Made by a program: the position numbers and the translations under genes. From Galeruca laticollis (lineage: Eukaryota > Arthropoda > Insecta > Coleoptera > Chrysomelidae), in NCBI GenBank assembly GCA_963921935.1, contig OY998180.1, positions 66,002,061 through 66,066,060 on the forward strand: 64,000 nucleotides of DNA, in the 5' to 3' direction. Under the pieces are notes generated by a model, which saw nothing but the letters and a program-made list of their open reading frames with translations, made no database searches and had not been told where the DNA came from. Shown here one piece after another: positions 1-11,800 of this stretch (its first letter is position 1; each line of letters begins with the position of its first letter).

Positions 1-170
1 TTCCAAATTTTTGCGCTCCTTCTTATTATTGTGCAAGATTATTATAGATGAGATACTTCTCAACAGAAACTTGGTTTAAAAAAAATATGTATTACACATA
101 TATTTTTTGAGAAGGAATTTTTAAAGAAAACAATTTTTTGTTCGAAAAATAAATCATCGTTTTAATATAC
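1..170. other. AT-rich flank, nothing recognised
   Basis: Short AT-rich stretch downstream of the broken zinc-finger-family gene on the minus strand. No coding similarity, repeat or RNA signal is visible. Confidence 0.5.
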
Positions 171-1724
171 TTAGGACAAAATATTAGATATAATCACACT
201 AAGAACATTAAAAAACATAAGTAGTTTTTTTTTCCTTTCCATATTTTCTAATGAAGTTTCGCGACGAATCGACTCACAAAAATAGGCAAGCAATGCTTTT
301 GACCATGTTCCGTTGTAGTGCTTCTCAATGTGCGATATGTCCTGATGAAATATTTCACCATGTTCATCAGATACCGCTCCAAGATTTTCGAGAAAGAAAT
401 CTAAGTGAGAATCCAAAAAATTAATTCAATGTAACATGTTGCATTTTAAAGCTTTATAAGACAGAAGTTCTTGGATGGTTTCCTTGTAGTTTTCATTTTT
501 TTGTTTCCAAGAAAATTATGACAGACTTCTACGACAGCGGTCCATGCGGTTTCAGCTTCAGTCAGCTCAATTTCAAAATTTGAGTCTTTCATAAGCTCTC
601 GTATTTGGGGACCTACAAAGATACCCTCTTTCAATTTCGCATCGCTGATTCGAGGAAATTTTGTTTCGAGGTATTGAAAGCCTTCTCCATTCTTATTCAT
701 GGCTTTGACAAAAATTTTGTCTCTTGTACGACTGTCCCACTCACATAAGAAACAACAAAATTTAGTAGATCCTCCTTGCAGTCCAGATAACACTGCTACG
801 GCTTTTAGATCAGCGCAAACGTTACACTTCTACTGTAAATATTTAATTTTTTCCAACAACTTCATATTGCAATAATTTTCTTTCATATTTGTTGCATGTG
901 CAAGGAAGACAGAAGGATATTGATTGCCATTATGAAGTAACGCAGCTTTTAAACTAATTTTGTATTAATCATTAAAAAGTCGCCATTCCTCTGAGCCTTC
1001 AGGGAAACCCAGTTTTTGAAGAACTCCTTTAACTTCACTACCAAATACCAACTCACCCTCTTTAGTGAAGTAACTCTTAGAGTCTTCTTGTCGATTACGA
1101 GAATATGAAGTCCTTGTATTTTCATTTAACAATCCATTGTTTTAATCTTGACCCGAGAAGTTGAACCTTCAATTTTGAGAGTCCCAAATCCCGAACGAGA
1201 TCATTTAAATCGGATTGAATAAGAAGATTAGGTTTTGATAAGTCCCCGTATAAAATTGAAGAAACAGAGGAGGTACTTGATTGACTAACCTGCTGATAGG
1301 TATTTTCATCATCAGCTGTTCTGTCGCTGGTAATACGCACTGAAAGTGCAGCATTACTGCTCCAAGGTAGTGGTTTTTGTGCAGATGGAATGTTCGGATA
1401 TGTAATTTTTTTCGCAAATCCCTTTGTTGAAGTCATACAAAAATAACAATCGTTTTTATGGTTTTGAGGTTCAATCCAAATCATGGGCGTTGAGAATGGC
1501 ATGGGCTTATGACTTCCTTCGAGTAAACCTCTCAAAGTCCTTGAACAACTGTTGCAGCATATTTTCGAGAGCCAAGTTTTGTCTCCATCATCGACCGGCA
1601 TCCCAAAACAACGCTCATAAGCACTTTTAACCAGACTAGACAATGGGTTCCGTTGAGATTTTATGATAAATTCATGACAAATGTAGCAAAACACGTCACG
1701 AGAGTTTTTGCAAATCTTTTGCAT
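171..1724 (-). pseudogene. Broken copy of a multicopy arthropod zinc-finger-like protein family
   Basis: Read on the minus strand, three frame-disjoint blocks are in family order. 1724-1122 holds the N-terminus, with CYIC, KICCNSC and DCYFCM cysteine pairs and the FSTPMIWIEPQNHKND signature. 793-446 holds LQGGSTKFCCFLCEWDSR and EGIFVGPQIRELMKD. 416-171 holds LDFFLENLGAVSDEHGE and FHQDISHIEKHYNG. The linker between 1121 and 794 is also recognisable but contains a frameshift and stops. Relative to the usual family layout, the residues expected between CEWDSR and KNGEGFQYL are missing, suggesting an internal deletion of about 50 codons. I know the family only as high-copy uncharacterised arthropod proteins, probably spread by transposition; its biochemical role is not established. 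This copy cannot make the full protein. Confidence 0.75.
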
Positions 1725-3095
1725 TTTGTACCTAGAACGAAATTAAATTTGCTATAAAATTAAATAATATTCTACTCATGTAATTCTATTCTGCTCTATA
1801 GTTGAAATTACACATAAATGTTCGCTACATGTATCAATATAATATAAAACTTACCGAAATGCTAGGTTAAAATCGGCAACAATCAGTTTACAACTTTACA
1901 TTGAACTGAGCGCCACTGAGCACAGAATCACAGCGAGAACTGAGGAAGTTGATATCGTTCTCTCTCTGTCTATCAACCCAAGTCATTTTTGTGTGGAAAA
2001 GTAGGATACACACTGAATAAACTAGCGTTAGTGCAAGAATGGCTCACCAAAAATACAGAATTCGAGATATTTAAAAAAATAATTAAAAAAAAGATGTAGG
2101 TATGTGATAGCAAACAATGGAAAGCATATCTAGTTTCAGCATGTTAAGTTCTTCATATTTATCATATTTTTATTTAATGGAGGATTTCGTTGCAGACCAG
2201 TGAAATCAATTTATCACTTCAGTTGTTTTCTTATTTCAACTGCAGAAATTCTTGTTTGTGATCTTTCAGTTTTATTCTCATTTGTGATACTCCATTTTGA
2301 TATTCCTAACATATTTCATATAAGGTTTTGTTTAAGGCTGTTGCTTGAAGAGTATATATTTTATTTTATTTACGTTTGATTGGGTTCTCTCAAAATATTA
2401 AGATACTAAAAAAAAAACTGCGGTTTTTCTTATTAAACACTATTTTCACAAATACTTTGGTTCCACTCATGATTAAATACCTTTAAATCTCTACTAATAC
2501 CTAAATATAGCCATAAAATCAAATGAATATTCCACTTCCAAATTAGCGTTGCCAATTCCAATTGATTGTGGCTCTCTTCATATAAGTACATGCAGAACTA
2601 AAAAGATGCTATTATCTACTTACAACAATCAAAGGGTCTGTTTCGGAACACTTCATGTTCTTAGGTTCCACAAATTTCTTGAAATAAGATTGTGTTTTAC
2701 CAAATATTTTGGTGTCGTAATAATCCATACCAGCCTTCATGCTGTTATTTACACCTGCAAAAGAAGTTATTTTAGTTTGTTTTTATTATTCTCAAAAAAT
2801 CATTGACTGCATAATTACACCATATAATTAGTTGAATGTTCAAGATTTCTCATGCATTGTCGATTTTTATATAATTATTTTACCAAATAAATCTTAAAAC
2901 GGAGTTTTCCTAATAGATGGCAATTCTAAAATAGTTTATAGACAACTGTATATGTAAGATACACCTATGAAACTGAATTCAATTAAGAAATTTCATGCAT
3001 AACATTAGAAAGCACCCCTAGCTCCAAATATTTGCCAAAAAATTTTTTAGGTGTCAAAATAATACAAATGACGAATAAAAAACCTTGTTCTTATG
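1725..3095. other. Intergenic AT-rich DNA
   Basis: About 1.4 kb without a convincing coding frame. The short plus-strand open frame at 2549-2806 has no recognisable domain and looks like chance. The part adjoining 1724 would contain the 5' flank of the broken minus-strand gene, but no promoter element can be singled out. Confidence 0.5.
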
Positions 3096-3209
3096 GGTAG
3101 GTAGCAAAATCAATGGCGCACTGGACTTTAACAGTACTACTACTACAGTGCTGGGAAACAATAACAAAGTCTACAAAATACAATAAGCTAATGGCCACTG
3201 ATGTAGCCA

Positions 3210-4298
3210 ATGGCAGCATTAAAAAATGTGTTATGCATTACTGAGGAAGAATCTGCTATGGATAATAATAATAATCATCATAAAAGCTGTCTCCCATGTG
3301 GGTACATTTGGGACGTACTCACTCGAATATTATTAAATTTTAAAAATGGCCGAACATATGAACTAGCTGTAAATGTGCTCTGCATTGTTAATGAAGATAA
3401 CTTCAAAGAAAAAACATTTAAATGTTGCAAAACCAAATCAACGCGAAATCTAGTGTGTATCAAGTGTAGAAATCTATATCATGGGTCTTGTGCACAGGTG
3501 AAAAATAAACAATGTGTGAAAATATGTGACACGAGAATTATTTGTTGTGGAAATAAGCTAATTGAATCGACAGAGGTCAAATCTAATAATACAGAGGTAA
3601 TTATTAAAACTCTACAAGCAGAAAATGAATTACTAAGAGCTTTATTGTCTGAAAAAGATCAGAAATTTGAAATTTTAAATGACAATAACAGGTTGTTAAA
3701 ACAAAACAATCAGCTATTATCAGATAATCTAAATGCTTTTCAAAAGAATAATGACACCAACAAAAAAATTATCAACTCATCCGGTTTGTCAACAACACCA
3801 GTGGTTCCAAACATTTTCAAAATTACTAAACACATGGACCTAACCTCTCAAAACAGTTATCAACACTTGAAAGAAACTCAACTGAATAAAATGGATGAAA
3901 TAATAAACTACAGTGGACCAACCGAAATCAACGATGAGTTCACTGCGGTTACTAGGAGTAGAAGAAAACCGGCGAAGAAAAATTATGGAGAAAGTAACAC
4001 AAAAGATGAATTTGGAGTTCAAAGAAAAGTTTGGCTATACCTGTATAGAATTAAAAGACAGATAACTGCAGAAAATATAGAAAATTACATAAGAGAACAA
4101 GACAGCTTCAAGGATGCTGACATAGTGGTTAAAGAACTACCAACGGCACAATCTCAAAACAAGTGTTTCATGTTTGGAATAGATTTTGAACTAAAAGATG
4201 AAATATACAAACAGTCGACATGGCCAAAATTAGTTGCATACAGAAGATTCAATTTCCGAAAATACCATAAGTATGGACAAGAAGAAGAGGGTTTTTAA
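3210..4298 (+). CDS. LINE ORF1 protein with PHD-like zinc finger and coiled coil
   Basis: This 362-residue open frame is uninterrupted. Cysteines at residues 72/73, 83, 86, 94, 102, 106 and 112/113 with His91 (VCIKCRNLYHGSC) form a PHD/RING-like zinc-binding pattern. A Leu/Glu/Asn-rich coiled coil follows at about residues 128-180, then a charged linker and a C-terminal block (KVWLYLYRIKRQ, about 270-350) that resembles the conserved C-terminal half of CR1-type ORF1 proteins. Such proteins bind the element RNA and assemble ribonucleoprotein. I use the ATG at 3210; an upstream ATG at 3191 is out of frame. ORF2 begins almost directly after the stop codon, as expected for a bicistronic LINE. Confidence 0.75.
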   Translation: MAALKNVLCITEEESAMDNNNNHHKSCLPCGYIWDVLTRILLNFKNGRTYELAVNVLCIVNEDNFKEKTFKCCKTKSTRNLVCIKCRNLYHGSCAQVKNKQCVKICDTRIICCGNKLIESTEVKSNNTEVIIKTLQAENELLRALLSEKDQKFEILNDNNRLLKQNNQLLSDNLNAFQKNNDTNKKIINSSGLSTTPVVPNIFKITKHMDLTSQNSYQHLKETQLNKMDEIINYSGPTEINDEFTAVTRSRRKPAKKNYGESNTKDEFGVQRKVWLYLYRIKRQITAENIENYIREQDSFKDADIVVKELPTAQSQNKCFMFGIDFELKDEIYKQSTWPKLVAYRRFNFRKYHKYGQEEEGF

Positions 4299-4299
4299 A

Positions 4300-7058
4300 C
4301 AGTGAATTTACTACAGATAGTGGAACGAATACAGGAATTAAAACAAAAGAATGGACTAAAAATGAAGAATATATAACACTACTACATCTAAATATGCAAT
4401 CTATTGGTAATAGTATTGAAAAAATTGAAAAATTTTTAATTGATAATCCAAATTGCTATTTTATATGTGCTAAGAGCACTGGAAATCAACTGAACAACTG
4501 AAATATTTCAAAATAAATAATTATCATTTAGCAAACAGTTTTTGTCGTAGTGAAAATAGGCATGGAGGGAGCGCTGTATACTGTAAACAAATGATCAAAT
4601 ATAAACCACTAAATTATGTAAATAAAATATCGGTTGCTGGAGATTTTGAGTGCTCTGGTATTGAAACCACCATATCTGATGTGACAACTATTATTATTTC
4701 TGTATATAGGCCAAGTAGTGGAAAACTGAATATACTTTTTGACAAATTTGAATTATTGTTAAATAAAATTGGTGTAGACAATAAACAAATATTTGTTGCA
4801 GGGGACTTTAACATAGAGTTAAAAGATGAAAATACAATACAATCTAAACTATTAGCATTAACCGAGTCATTTAGCCTATTTCATGTAATTAATGAGGACA
4901 CAAGGATAACTGAGAAAACTAGAAGTTACATATACAATATATTCACAAATTTTAAAGGCAATTATAAGATGGAAGTAATAGATATTCACATATCAGATCA
5001 TTGTGCACAGACAATAACATAGTAATAAAACCAATTAATCATATGTATAAGAGATTTTTTAATGATGAAAATATTAATTATTTCATCAATCAACTTAAAG
5101 TTCAAGACTGGAACCTAGTGTATACATGTAAAGCTTGTAAAGTGGATGAACAATGGAATGTATTTATTAATTATTTCAGCACTTTGTTCAGTGAATGTTT
5201 TCCCTTGAAATATGTTAAATTATTTAATAAAAAACACAATTATATTAAGAGTAATGAAATAAGCGAAACTAAAAATAAATTAGATATATTATTGATACTA
5301 TATAAGCATAATCCTGATCTTAAAGATGAATATATAGAACTTAAAAAGAAATATGATAATCTGTTAGTAAATACAAAAAAAGAATATTATAAACAAAGAA
5401 TATTTAATTCAGATAATAAAAACAAATGTATGTGGAGTATATGTAATGAAATTACGGGACAAGGGAAAGACAATACTTGTTTTAAAGGAAATTCAGAAAA
5501 AAATGTTAATGACTACAATACATATCTAATGTCGGTAGTTCCTGAGTTAATTTCCAAAATGGAGTATGTACCATTCCATTTTAACCCACTGGATAATTTA
5601 GAGTCCATGTATATTCCTAGGTTCTCTTCAAAGAATATAGTTGAAATAGCAAGCAACTTAAAAAACAAATATACTTCAGGTGAAGATGAAATTCCCACTG
5701 TTGTGTAAAAAAATAATACATATAATTAGTGATATATTAGCTCTTATTAAACCAGTATACAAAAAAGGAGATCCTGAAGCATTGGAAAACTATAGACCAA
5801 TAAGTATCTCGCCAAGTTTCTCAAAGTTATTTGAGGCAGCTATGTGCAATAACATTATAGCGTTTTTCCAAAAATGCAATTTATTCAGCTCAAGTCAACA
5901 TGGTTATCTTAGCAAAAGATCTACGCAAACTGCAATATTCCAATTTACACAAAATATTTTCAATTTAGTGGAAGAAAAATATTTAGCACTGGGTATGTTT
6001 CTTGATCTGTCAAAGGCCTATGACTGTCTAGAGCACGAATTCTTATTATTGAAGCTAGAACGCTATGGAATCAGAGGAAACTACTTAGAATGGATACAAT
6101 CTTATATAGAGAACAGAAAACAAAGGGTATGTATTAAGAATAATAATTTTCAAAATATAAAGTCAGATGTACTAACACATAATGTGGGAATTCCACAGGG
6201 AAGTATTGCTGGGCCATTACTATTTATTATATATATGAATGATCTATGCCAATATAATTTCAATTCTTATCAGTTTATAACTGTGTATGCAGACGATACT
6301 AGTCTTATTGCGGGTGGAGAACATATCCAGAAGCAGTAAGGAATTGCAATGATATATTTAAAACAACGAAGGAATGGTTTGCACAAAACAAATTAGTGTT
6401 AAACGAAACAAAAACTAATGTCATACTTTTCAATAAGACAAAATTAAATGAAAAACCCAATGTAGTTGAGTTAAATACCAATGTGTCTTTTCAATTGACA
6501 GATAATACAAAATTCTTAGGAGTATTTATAGATGAAGTTTTAAAATGGTCACAGCATATAGAAATGACTTCAAACAAAATGAGTAGTATAATCTATGGGC
6601 TAAGAACTGTCACTAAATATTTGGATAATGAAGCACCCGAGACTCTCTATTTTGCCAATTTTGAGTCGGTCTTAAGGTATGGAATAATTTTCTGGGGCAA
6701 CAATAGTAACGCTGAAAAATTAATTGTTATACAGAAAAGAGCAATTAGAATAATAAATTATATGAAATATAAAGACTCATGCAGAACTGTATTTAAATCT
6801 AATAAAATTTTAACCATGTATGGTTTATATATTTTTGAGTGTTTACTGTATTTTTATAAAAATAGAGATATCAATTTTACCAATAGTGTAATGTCACACA
6901 ATTACAACACAAGGAAACATGAACTGTATTATCCACATCACAAGCTAACGGTCACTGAAAAGTCTCCTTATCATATGGCAATAAAATTTTTTAACAAATT
7001 ACCGCAACATATCAGAAACTCACAATTGATTACTACATTTAAAAAACAAGTAAAATAA
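4300..7058 (+). pseudogene. LINE ORF2: endonuclease plus reverse transcriptase, broken
   Basis: Recognisable in order: APE-type endonuclease start (LLHLNMQSIGN near 4380), endonuclease core in 4591-5022 (SVYRPSSGK, VAGDFNIEL, DIHISDHCA), linker in 5001-5708, RT fingers and palm in 5680-6339 (ENYRPISISPSFSKLFE, FLDLSKAYDCLEH, GIPQGSIAGPLLF, VYADDTSLI with the catalytic YADD), and thumb/C-terminal region in 6396-7058 (KFLGVFIDEVLKWSQHI, LRYGIIFWG, YNTRK). The enzyme nicks the target and primes reverse transcription there. At least four frame breaks (near 4480, 5010, 5700 and 6340-6390) separate the blocks, so the copy is dead. The final block is open to the natural stop. Confidence 0.85.
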
Positions 7059-7188
7059 TTCTTGGTTTAGTTAGAACCTTATAATATAAATGATTACTTA
7101 AATCATCATTCCTCCTAATTGTATGGGTGTGACATCATTTCGTTATGTGTGGTCAGTTATATTGTATATCTGTAAACATATTTTGAAA

Positions 7189-7206
7189 TAATTATTATTA
7201 TTATTA
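7189..7206 (+). repeat. TTA microsatellite ending the LINE
   Basis: An AT/TTA short repeat directly follows the 3' UTR. A microsatellite tail in place of poly(A) is typical of CR1/L2-type LINEs and marks the 3' boundary of this copy. Confidence 0.7.
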
Positions 7207-7499
7207 TATCCCCAACATCTCCTGAAAACACGAAAATGTCCATCTAAACATCCGAAAACAACCGCGGCTTTATGTTCTCAAAATGAATCAGCTCCAGAAA
7301 TGTATATCTAATAATAAACATTGACACATTAAACCTACCTAATGAGTATACTTCAAACATACAGGCTCCAATATTTCAATGCACTATATTAACAAAAATT
7401 TCCAAGACACAAATGGATAGATAACTCCAGTCACATGCACCTATGAATTTCAACAATTAATCTTTAATCTAGAGTTTAGTTTTAATGGACATGCTATCC
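7207..7499. other. Spacer, nothing recognised
   Basis: About 290 bases of AT-rich DNA between two retrotransposon remnants. No coding or structured signal was seen. Confidence 0.5.
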
Positions 7500-8880
7500 A
7501 CTTGAATATACTTTCTTTCTCCCCCTTTTTTGGTCCTTACAGTTGTCAGGTTTTCAATATTTTCTTCCACTTTCATTTATGAGTATTATGATGTTATTTT
7601 GTCGGCCTGATAATATTTCCTAATTTCTCCAGGCCTCTTTATACATCCTACAAGCCCAAATCACTCCTTCTTCAAGGTATTTCACAATTTCCAGTTCTAT
7701 TTCGTCGTTTCTCCCCAATTTCCTTGTTTTGATTTCTTGTATTGCGTCTTCTTCAGCTATTTCCTCTACCTGTCTGTTATCTTTTATGTCTCTTCTTATA
7801 TTTGTATGTTACCTTCTTTGAGTTCATTTCCAGACTTTCCCATGTTTTTTTCATTACTGTCCATAATTGTCTTTTCACTTTTTGTTTCTGCATATTTCTC
7901 TGTCACCTAATGTTTTTGTTTGGTGTTATTTTCCCATGCATATTTGTTTTCATTCCTGATTTGATTTTATCTCTCATTCCACTATGTTGTCTTTTGTTGT
8001 GGATATTGCAATTTTTATACCTAAATTTCTAAATCTAATCCAACTCTCATTATATCTTTTTCTTTCAGTTCTGCTAGTTATTTTAAAGTTTTATCCACAT
8101 TATTTTTCTATTTTTCCTGTATTTTCTCTATTATAAATTTATTTATTCCTCTTTTTTTATTCTTCCTCTATTTTTATTTCTTTATCCAAACTTGCTGAAA
8201 CCATCCTATCATGTGTGCTATTTCTGTTTTAATATGTGTTATGTTGTATTCTGGTATACACTATGAAGTCTATCAGGCTCGTTGCTTTCCATTCTTCTGC
8301 AAAGAATGAGTAGGTACATCTCCTTCAAATTTTGTTTCCTAAACATATTGCCTATTAAGTCATATATAATGCAGGATTCCATCATTTTCACACCATTTCA
8401 ATCTACTAATTCTTCTCTTCGTCATACTAAACAACAAAGTCATCTGTTTATACCCTGACCAACTGTCACATTCCAATCTCGTATTATTCTTTTCTCTCTT
8501 GCCTCCCTTGTTTTATTTATAATATTTTCAAGTTCGTTGTAAAATGTTTGTAGTGTCTTCTTCTATCCATTCAGTTGGCCCAATTAGTTCCGTCTCCACA
8601 GTTATTACTCTTAATGATACAGTTTCAAATTCAGTTACTATATTTTCTCCTTATCTTTATTTACTATTATTTCAACTCTTTCTTTTGCTCTATTTCCATG
8701 TGGGTTTGAATAAAATAAGCTATACATCTTGTTTAATCTGATACATCCAATTCCTACTTTATTTCTTTCGCTTATTCCAATTATATTGATATTTAATTTT
8801 TTTCTACTGCTTCCATTTCCATTCCCCTCAGAAAAGTTATGTTCCAATTTGCTGTAACTATATGTCTAAAGGTTATAAGT
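7500..8880 (-). pseudogene. Highly degraded LINE on the minus strand
   Basis: The plus strand is strongly pyrimidine-rich, the typical antisense of Lys/Arg/Glu-rich coding DNA. On the minus strand the reading resembles the endonuclease-to-RT linker of RTE-like LINEs: a DWNVTVGQ-like stretch near 8470, NGVKMMESCII near 8370, and RNDEIELEIVKYLEEG with AWRN near 7620-7700. Many stops interrupt every frame. The class (RTE-like non-LTR) is a tentative inference from spacing and residue style. The hydrophobic plus-strand open frames here (for example 7742-8032) are antisense artefacts. Confidence 0.4.
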
Positions 8881-8899
8881 AAAAATTTTATCGGCATCT

Positions 8900-10213
8900 T
8901 CAAAACATGATAGGGACAATTTTACTCATAAAAAATCTCAATTACAATTCGTCTACCCAAATTAATCCACTAACAAAATGGTATATCAATAGAGCAAACT
9001 GGGAAGGATTTACATTATGGATAGGAAGCAACATACCTACCACTTTTTCACAAACATGAATACGACAATAAAAAAGCTATAACATTTTAAGCGAAGCTTT
9101 TTAAAAAATGGCCAAAACACATTCCTGTTTTGTGGTGGAATGATGAATGTGAATAATTATTGTAATGTAATATATAAAAAAGAATAAAGTGTCTTCAAGA
9201 CATGTCAGAAAAAACAACAGAAAACCATTGGCAGAAATATATAGAATTAGTAAACAGTTCTACCCTTACTTCAAAAGTATGGAAAAAGTCTAAAAACATC
9301 TGGATTTTATATTTTTGAAATAAAGGATCTACAAAAAGCAAAAGTATAATCTCAAACAATTAAGAATTTGCAGAAGAAGTTGCAAAATTGTATATAGTAA
9401 AAATTCTAGCAATGAAGAATTTCTAAACTACAGCTATCACAAGCTTGGGAAAAAATACAACCAATTAATACCCAAACAACTAAATAGATCAACTTTGGAC
9501 TACATTTATGGTCTGTGATGTCATAATTGAAACCCCCCTTAGAAAACAAAAATGCGTAGAGGCCTATTACGATACCAATCATTTTTAAACATAAAATTCT
9601 ACTGAATCTACAAAGCTGATGATATCAAGGCAATATACTAGTATTTGTCAAACTTTTTTTCAATTAGAAATTTTCAAAAAAGGTTTGAAGAAACAAAGCC
9701 TAGATTACAAAAAATTGGAACTTCCCTAGGATTAAGCTCTTCTCTTTTTCTTATTGCTATTAATGACATCATACAAAGTATTGATACACCTACACAACCT
9801 TGAGCATATGTTGACGATTTAATTATGTTTATGAATGAAAAACCTTGAATAGTCCAGGAAACCTATTACAAACCCAACTTCTAGACCTATGGTTAAAAAC
9901 ATAATGGAATGACACTTAACCCTCTGAAAAGAAAACAACACCAACACCACTGCTAAAACATTAAAATGAGAATCTAATAAATTACGAAGAAGTTTGGTAT
10001 GATCTTTGACCAGCATTTGAATTGGAAATATAACAAATAAGTGTATCCTTTCTTGTCAACATGCATTTAACTTAAAATATATATCCAACAAACATCGGGG
10101 AGCCATAGGTAAACTATTGCTGATGATATACTACTGTTGCTTATGTTTCAGCTACAACAAATACCTTAATACCATTAGATACCCTACGCAACAACGCACT
10201 TCGTCTAATACGA
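8900..10213 (+). pseudogene. Degraded Jockey-like reverse transcriptase fragment
   Basis: Plus-strand fragments follow Jockey ORF2 order: WEGFTLWIGSNIPTTF (about 9000), a lysine-rich VRKNNRKPLAEIYRI linker (about 9210-9260), GTSLGLSSSLFLIAINDII (about 9717-9780), YVDDLIMF with the RT active-site YVDD (about 9808), FGMIFDQHLNWKYNK (about 9993-10035) and a C-terminal PLDTLRNNALRLIRG-like end (about 10170-10213). ORF1, the endonuclease and much of the palm are missing or unrecognisable, and stops are frequent. It is a separate and older copy than the Jockey-like element starting at 10723. Confidence 0.6.
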
Positions 10214-10437
10214 GGGGGTAACAACTGGGACAAATTGTGTACATGTATTGCACATTACATGCTTTTTTTTATAGTAATACCAGTAATTCCAGTGTAATGC
10301 CATAATTACTTTGTTATGCGGCACTTTTATTGGCACTGCCGCGTAATGCCGATACTTCCAACGTAATGCTGCGTAATACCATCGTAATTCCCGGAATGCC
10401 ATTACAATAATACCTGGATTAAAACTGTTTTACGATC
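10214..10437. repeat. Spacer with degenerate GTAATGCC-type short repeats
   Basis: Between about 10265 and 10410 variants of the words TAATGCC, GTAATACC and GTAATTCC recur irregularly about ten times on the plus strand, and GGCATTAC on the other. It resembles a decayed short tandem repeat. No gene is visible. Confidence 0.4.
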
Positions 10438-10712
10438 CCCCTCAGGGAGCCCGAGAGGTAAGTTTTTCTTCCTCAATGATGGCACGGGCTTGACACTCCC
10501 GAGGTACCCCAGTCACGTTTGTGTCGTCCTGTATTTGTCCTTAAATGTTGGCAATCTCAAGGTGTGAGACACAATGCCAATGGATGCATAGCTCTGCCAA
10601 GTGAGTCGTAAACGGTTCCTCCAGATACCGTGCACCCTCTGGATGAAACTTAGCCTTATCGAGGTATCCAGGCTCTGCTTCGATGGACCGAATAACTTCT
10701 AGGATACTCGTG
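10438..10712 (-). pseudogene. Unrecognised coding-like fragment (minus)
   Basis: One minus-strand frame reads for about 65 codons without a stop, with protein-like composition (DPTSILEVIRSIEAEPGYLD, then HPEGARYLEEPFTTHLAELC and IHWHCVSHLE), then a stop and a second short open piece (NVTGVPRECQARAIIEEEKL). GC content is clearly higher than the neighbours. It resembles the ORF1 region of some LINEs in style, but I do not recognise the family. It abuts the truncated start of the Jockey-like ORF1 at 10723. Confidence 0.35.
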
Positions 10713-10722
10713 GGATCAATCT

Positions 10723-11002
10723 ATGAGCTTATTTTCTGAATACCCCCCTTTACACGGGAGACCTCGAACATATCCATCAGAAACATATGAAAACCCAATG
10801 TTTTATGAAAAGTACTATATATTCACCAGAAATGAAGAAAGTTTTGAGGAAGTATCACCTTTCACAATCCATAAATCACTTACCTCTATAATAGGAGAAA
10901 CTCAAAATACGAAAAAACTAAGAAATTGAGCACTACTGATAGAAGTTAAGAATCAAACACAATCTGAGAAAACACAATTAATAAACAAGTTAAATTCTTT
11001 TG
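10723..11002 (+). pseudogene. Jockey ORF1 (gag-like), N-terminal part
   Basis: The frame contains YYIFTRNEESFEEVSPFTI and SLTSIIGETQNTKKLRN, then after a stop LLIEVKNQTQSEKTQLINKL. This is the characteristic RNA-binding N-terminal region of Jockey-clade ORF1 proteins. The reading frame is abruptly lost at about 11000, where the minus-strand LINE begins, and resumes at about 13819. The beginning of ORF1 before FYEKYYIF is poorly conserved and the 5' UTR is not identified. Confidence 0.7.
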
Positions 11003-11289
11003 TCAAGAACTTTATTCAAATAATGCTACGAGAATTACATGTATATCACAATATTAATTAGAAAAAGAGATAGCAGCACTATCCAAAAAAAGGTTATTCC
11101 AAAGCAGCACAGTACGTGCTGGTCTCGGAAAAGCAGTTGAACAAATAACACTACTACTATATAAATTACAACAAACAACAACAGTTCTAATAATTCATTT
11201 CTCACAAAATAACACAGTTATACCAGTCCTATTCAATTTTGTAATAAAATAAAAAAGAAAATTATGTCAATCATTCGTTGAGTATGCAG

Positions 11290-11800
11290 GTATAATAACT
11301 CTTGAGTTTATTCTTAAATATACTGATATTAGAGCTGTCTATTGTTTCCTTGGGGAGAGTATTATAAGTTTTCATGCATAGTGTAATGGAATTATTTAGG
11401 CCAATGTTAGTACATACAGGTTCCAATAATACATTTTTGTGTTCGAGTATTGTATTAATGGAGCTGATTAACGAATGTAAAGTTGATATTGCATTTAATT
11501 TGTTCGTTCATAATCTTGTAAGCAAATTTACTTTGTTCAATTTCTAGAATATCCTGAATAGAGTATCTTGGTTGCTCTGTATATGGTATCAGTTGAGGTT
11601 CTGTAATCAAGGCTGAATAAAGTTTTCACGACTTTGTTTTGAAGTGTTTTTATTTTTTTGAATAATGTCTGTCCATATGATCCCTATATAGGAATCAAAT
11701 AGCTAAATATTGATAAGAAATATGCACTGTATATTTGGTGGAGTGAAGATGGGCATAGGTAGTTTCTACAACGATATAGGGCACCAACCATTGGGACTAC
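11290..11800 (-). pseudogene. C-terminal end of the CR1-like ORF2
   Basis: Minus-strand reading from 11800 downwards gives KVKKVVPMVGALYRC, HQIYSAYFLSIFSYLIPI, QTLFKKIKTLQNKVVKTL and, near the end, NTLPKETIDS. This is the usual tail of CR1/Jockey-type RT proteins (a GALYR-type turn, then a YG.ILWG-like region and the LQNKV helix). It continues directly what stops at about 12797, confirming that 11798-12797 is an insertion. One or more stops are present. Confidence 0.65.

Larger units (their letters stand above)
3096..7206 (+). mobile_element. CR1-like non-LTR retrotransposon, near full length, ORF2 broken
   Basis: An ORF1 (3210-4298) is followed by endonuclease and reverse-transcriptase segments (about 4300-7058), then a short 3' UTR ending in a TTA microsatellite at about 7189-7206 instead of a poly(A) tail. 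That 3' end and a PHD-type ORF1 fit the CR1/L2 side of the LINE tree. The 5' boundary is not defined; I place it shortly before the first ATGs. The copy is inactive because ORF2 has several stops and frameshifts. CR1 assignment is from motif style, not a phylogeny. Confidence 0.75.

Noticed and set aside
7742..8032. Hydrophobic 96-codon plus-strand frame resembling a membrane protein
   Set aside because: It is the antisense of a Lys/Arg-rich degraded LINE; pyrimidine-rich DNA creates such frames.
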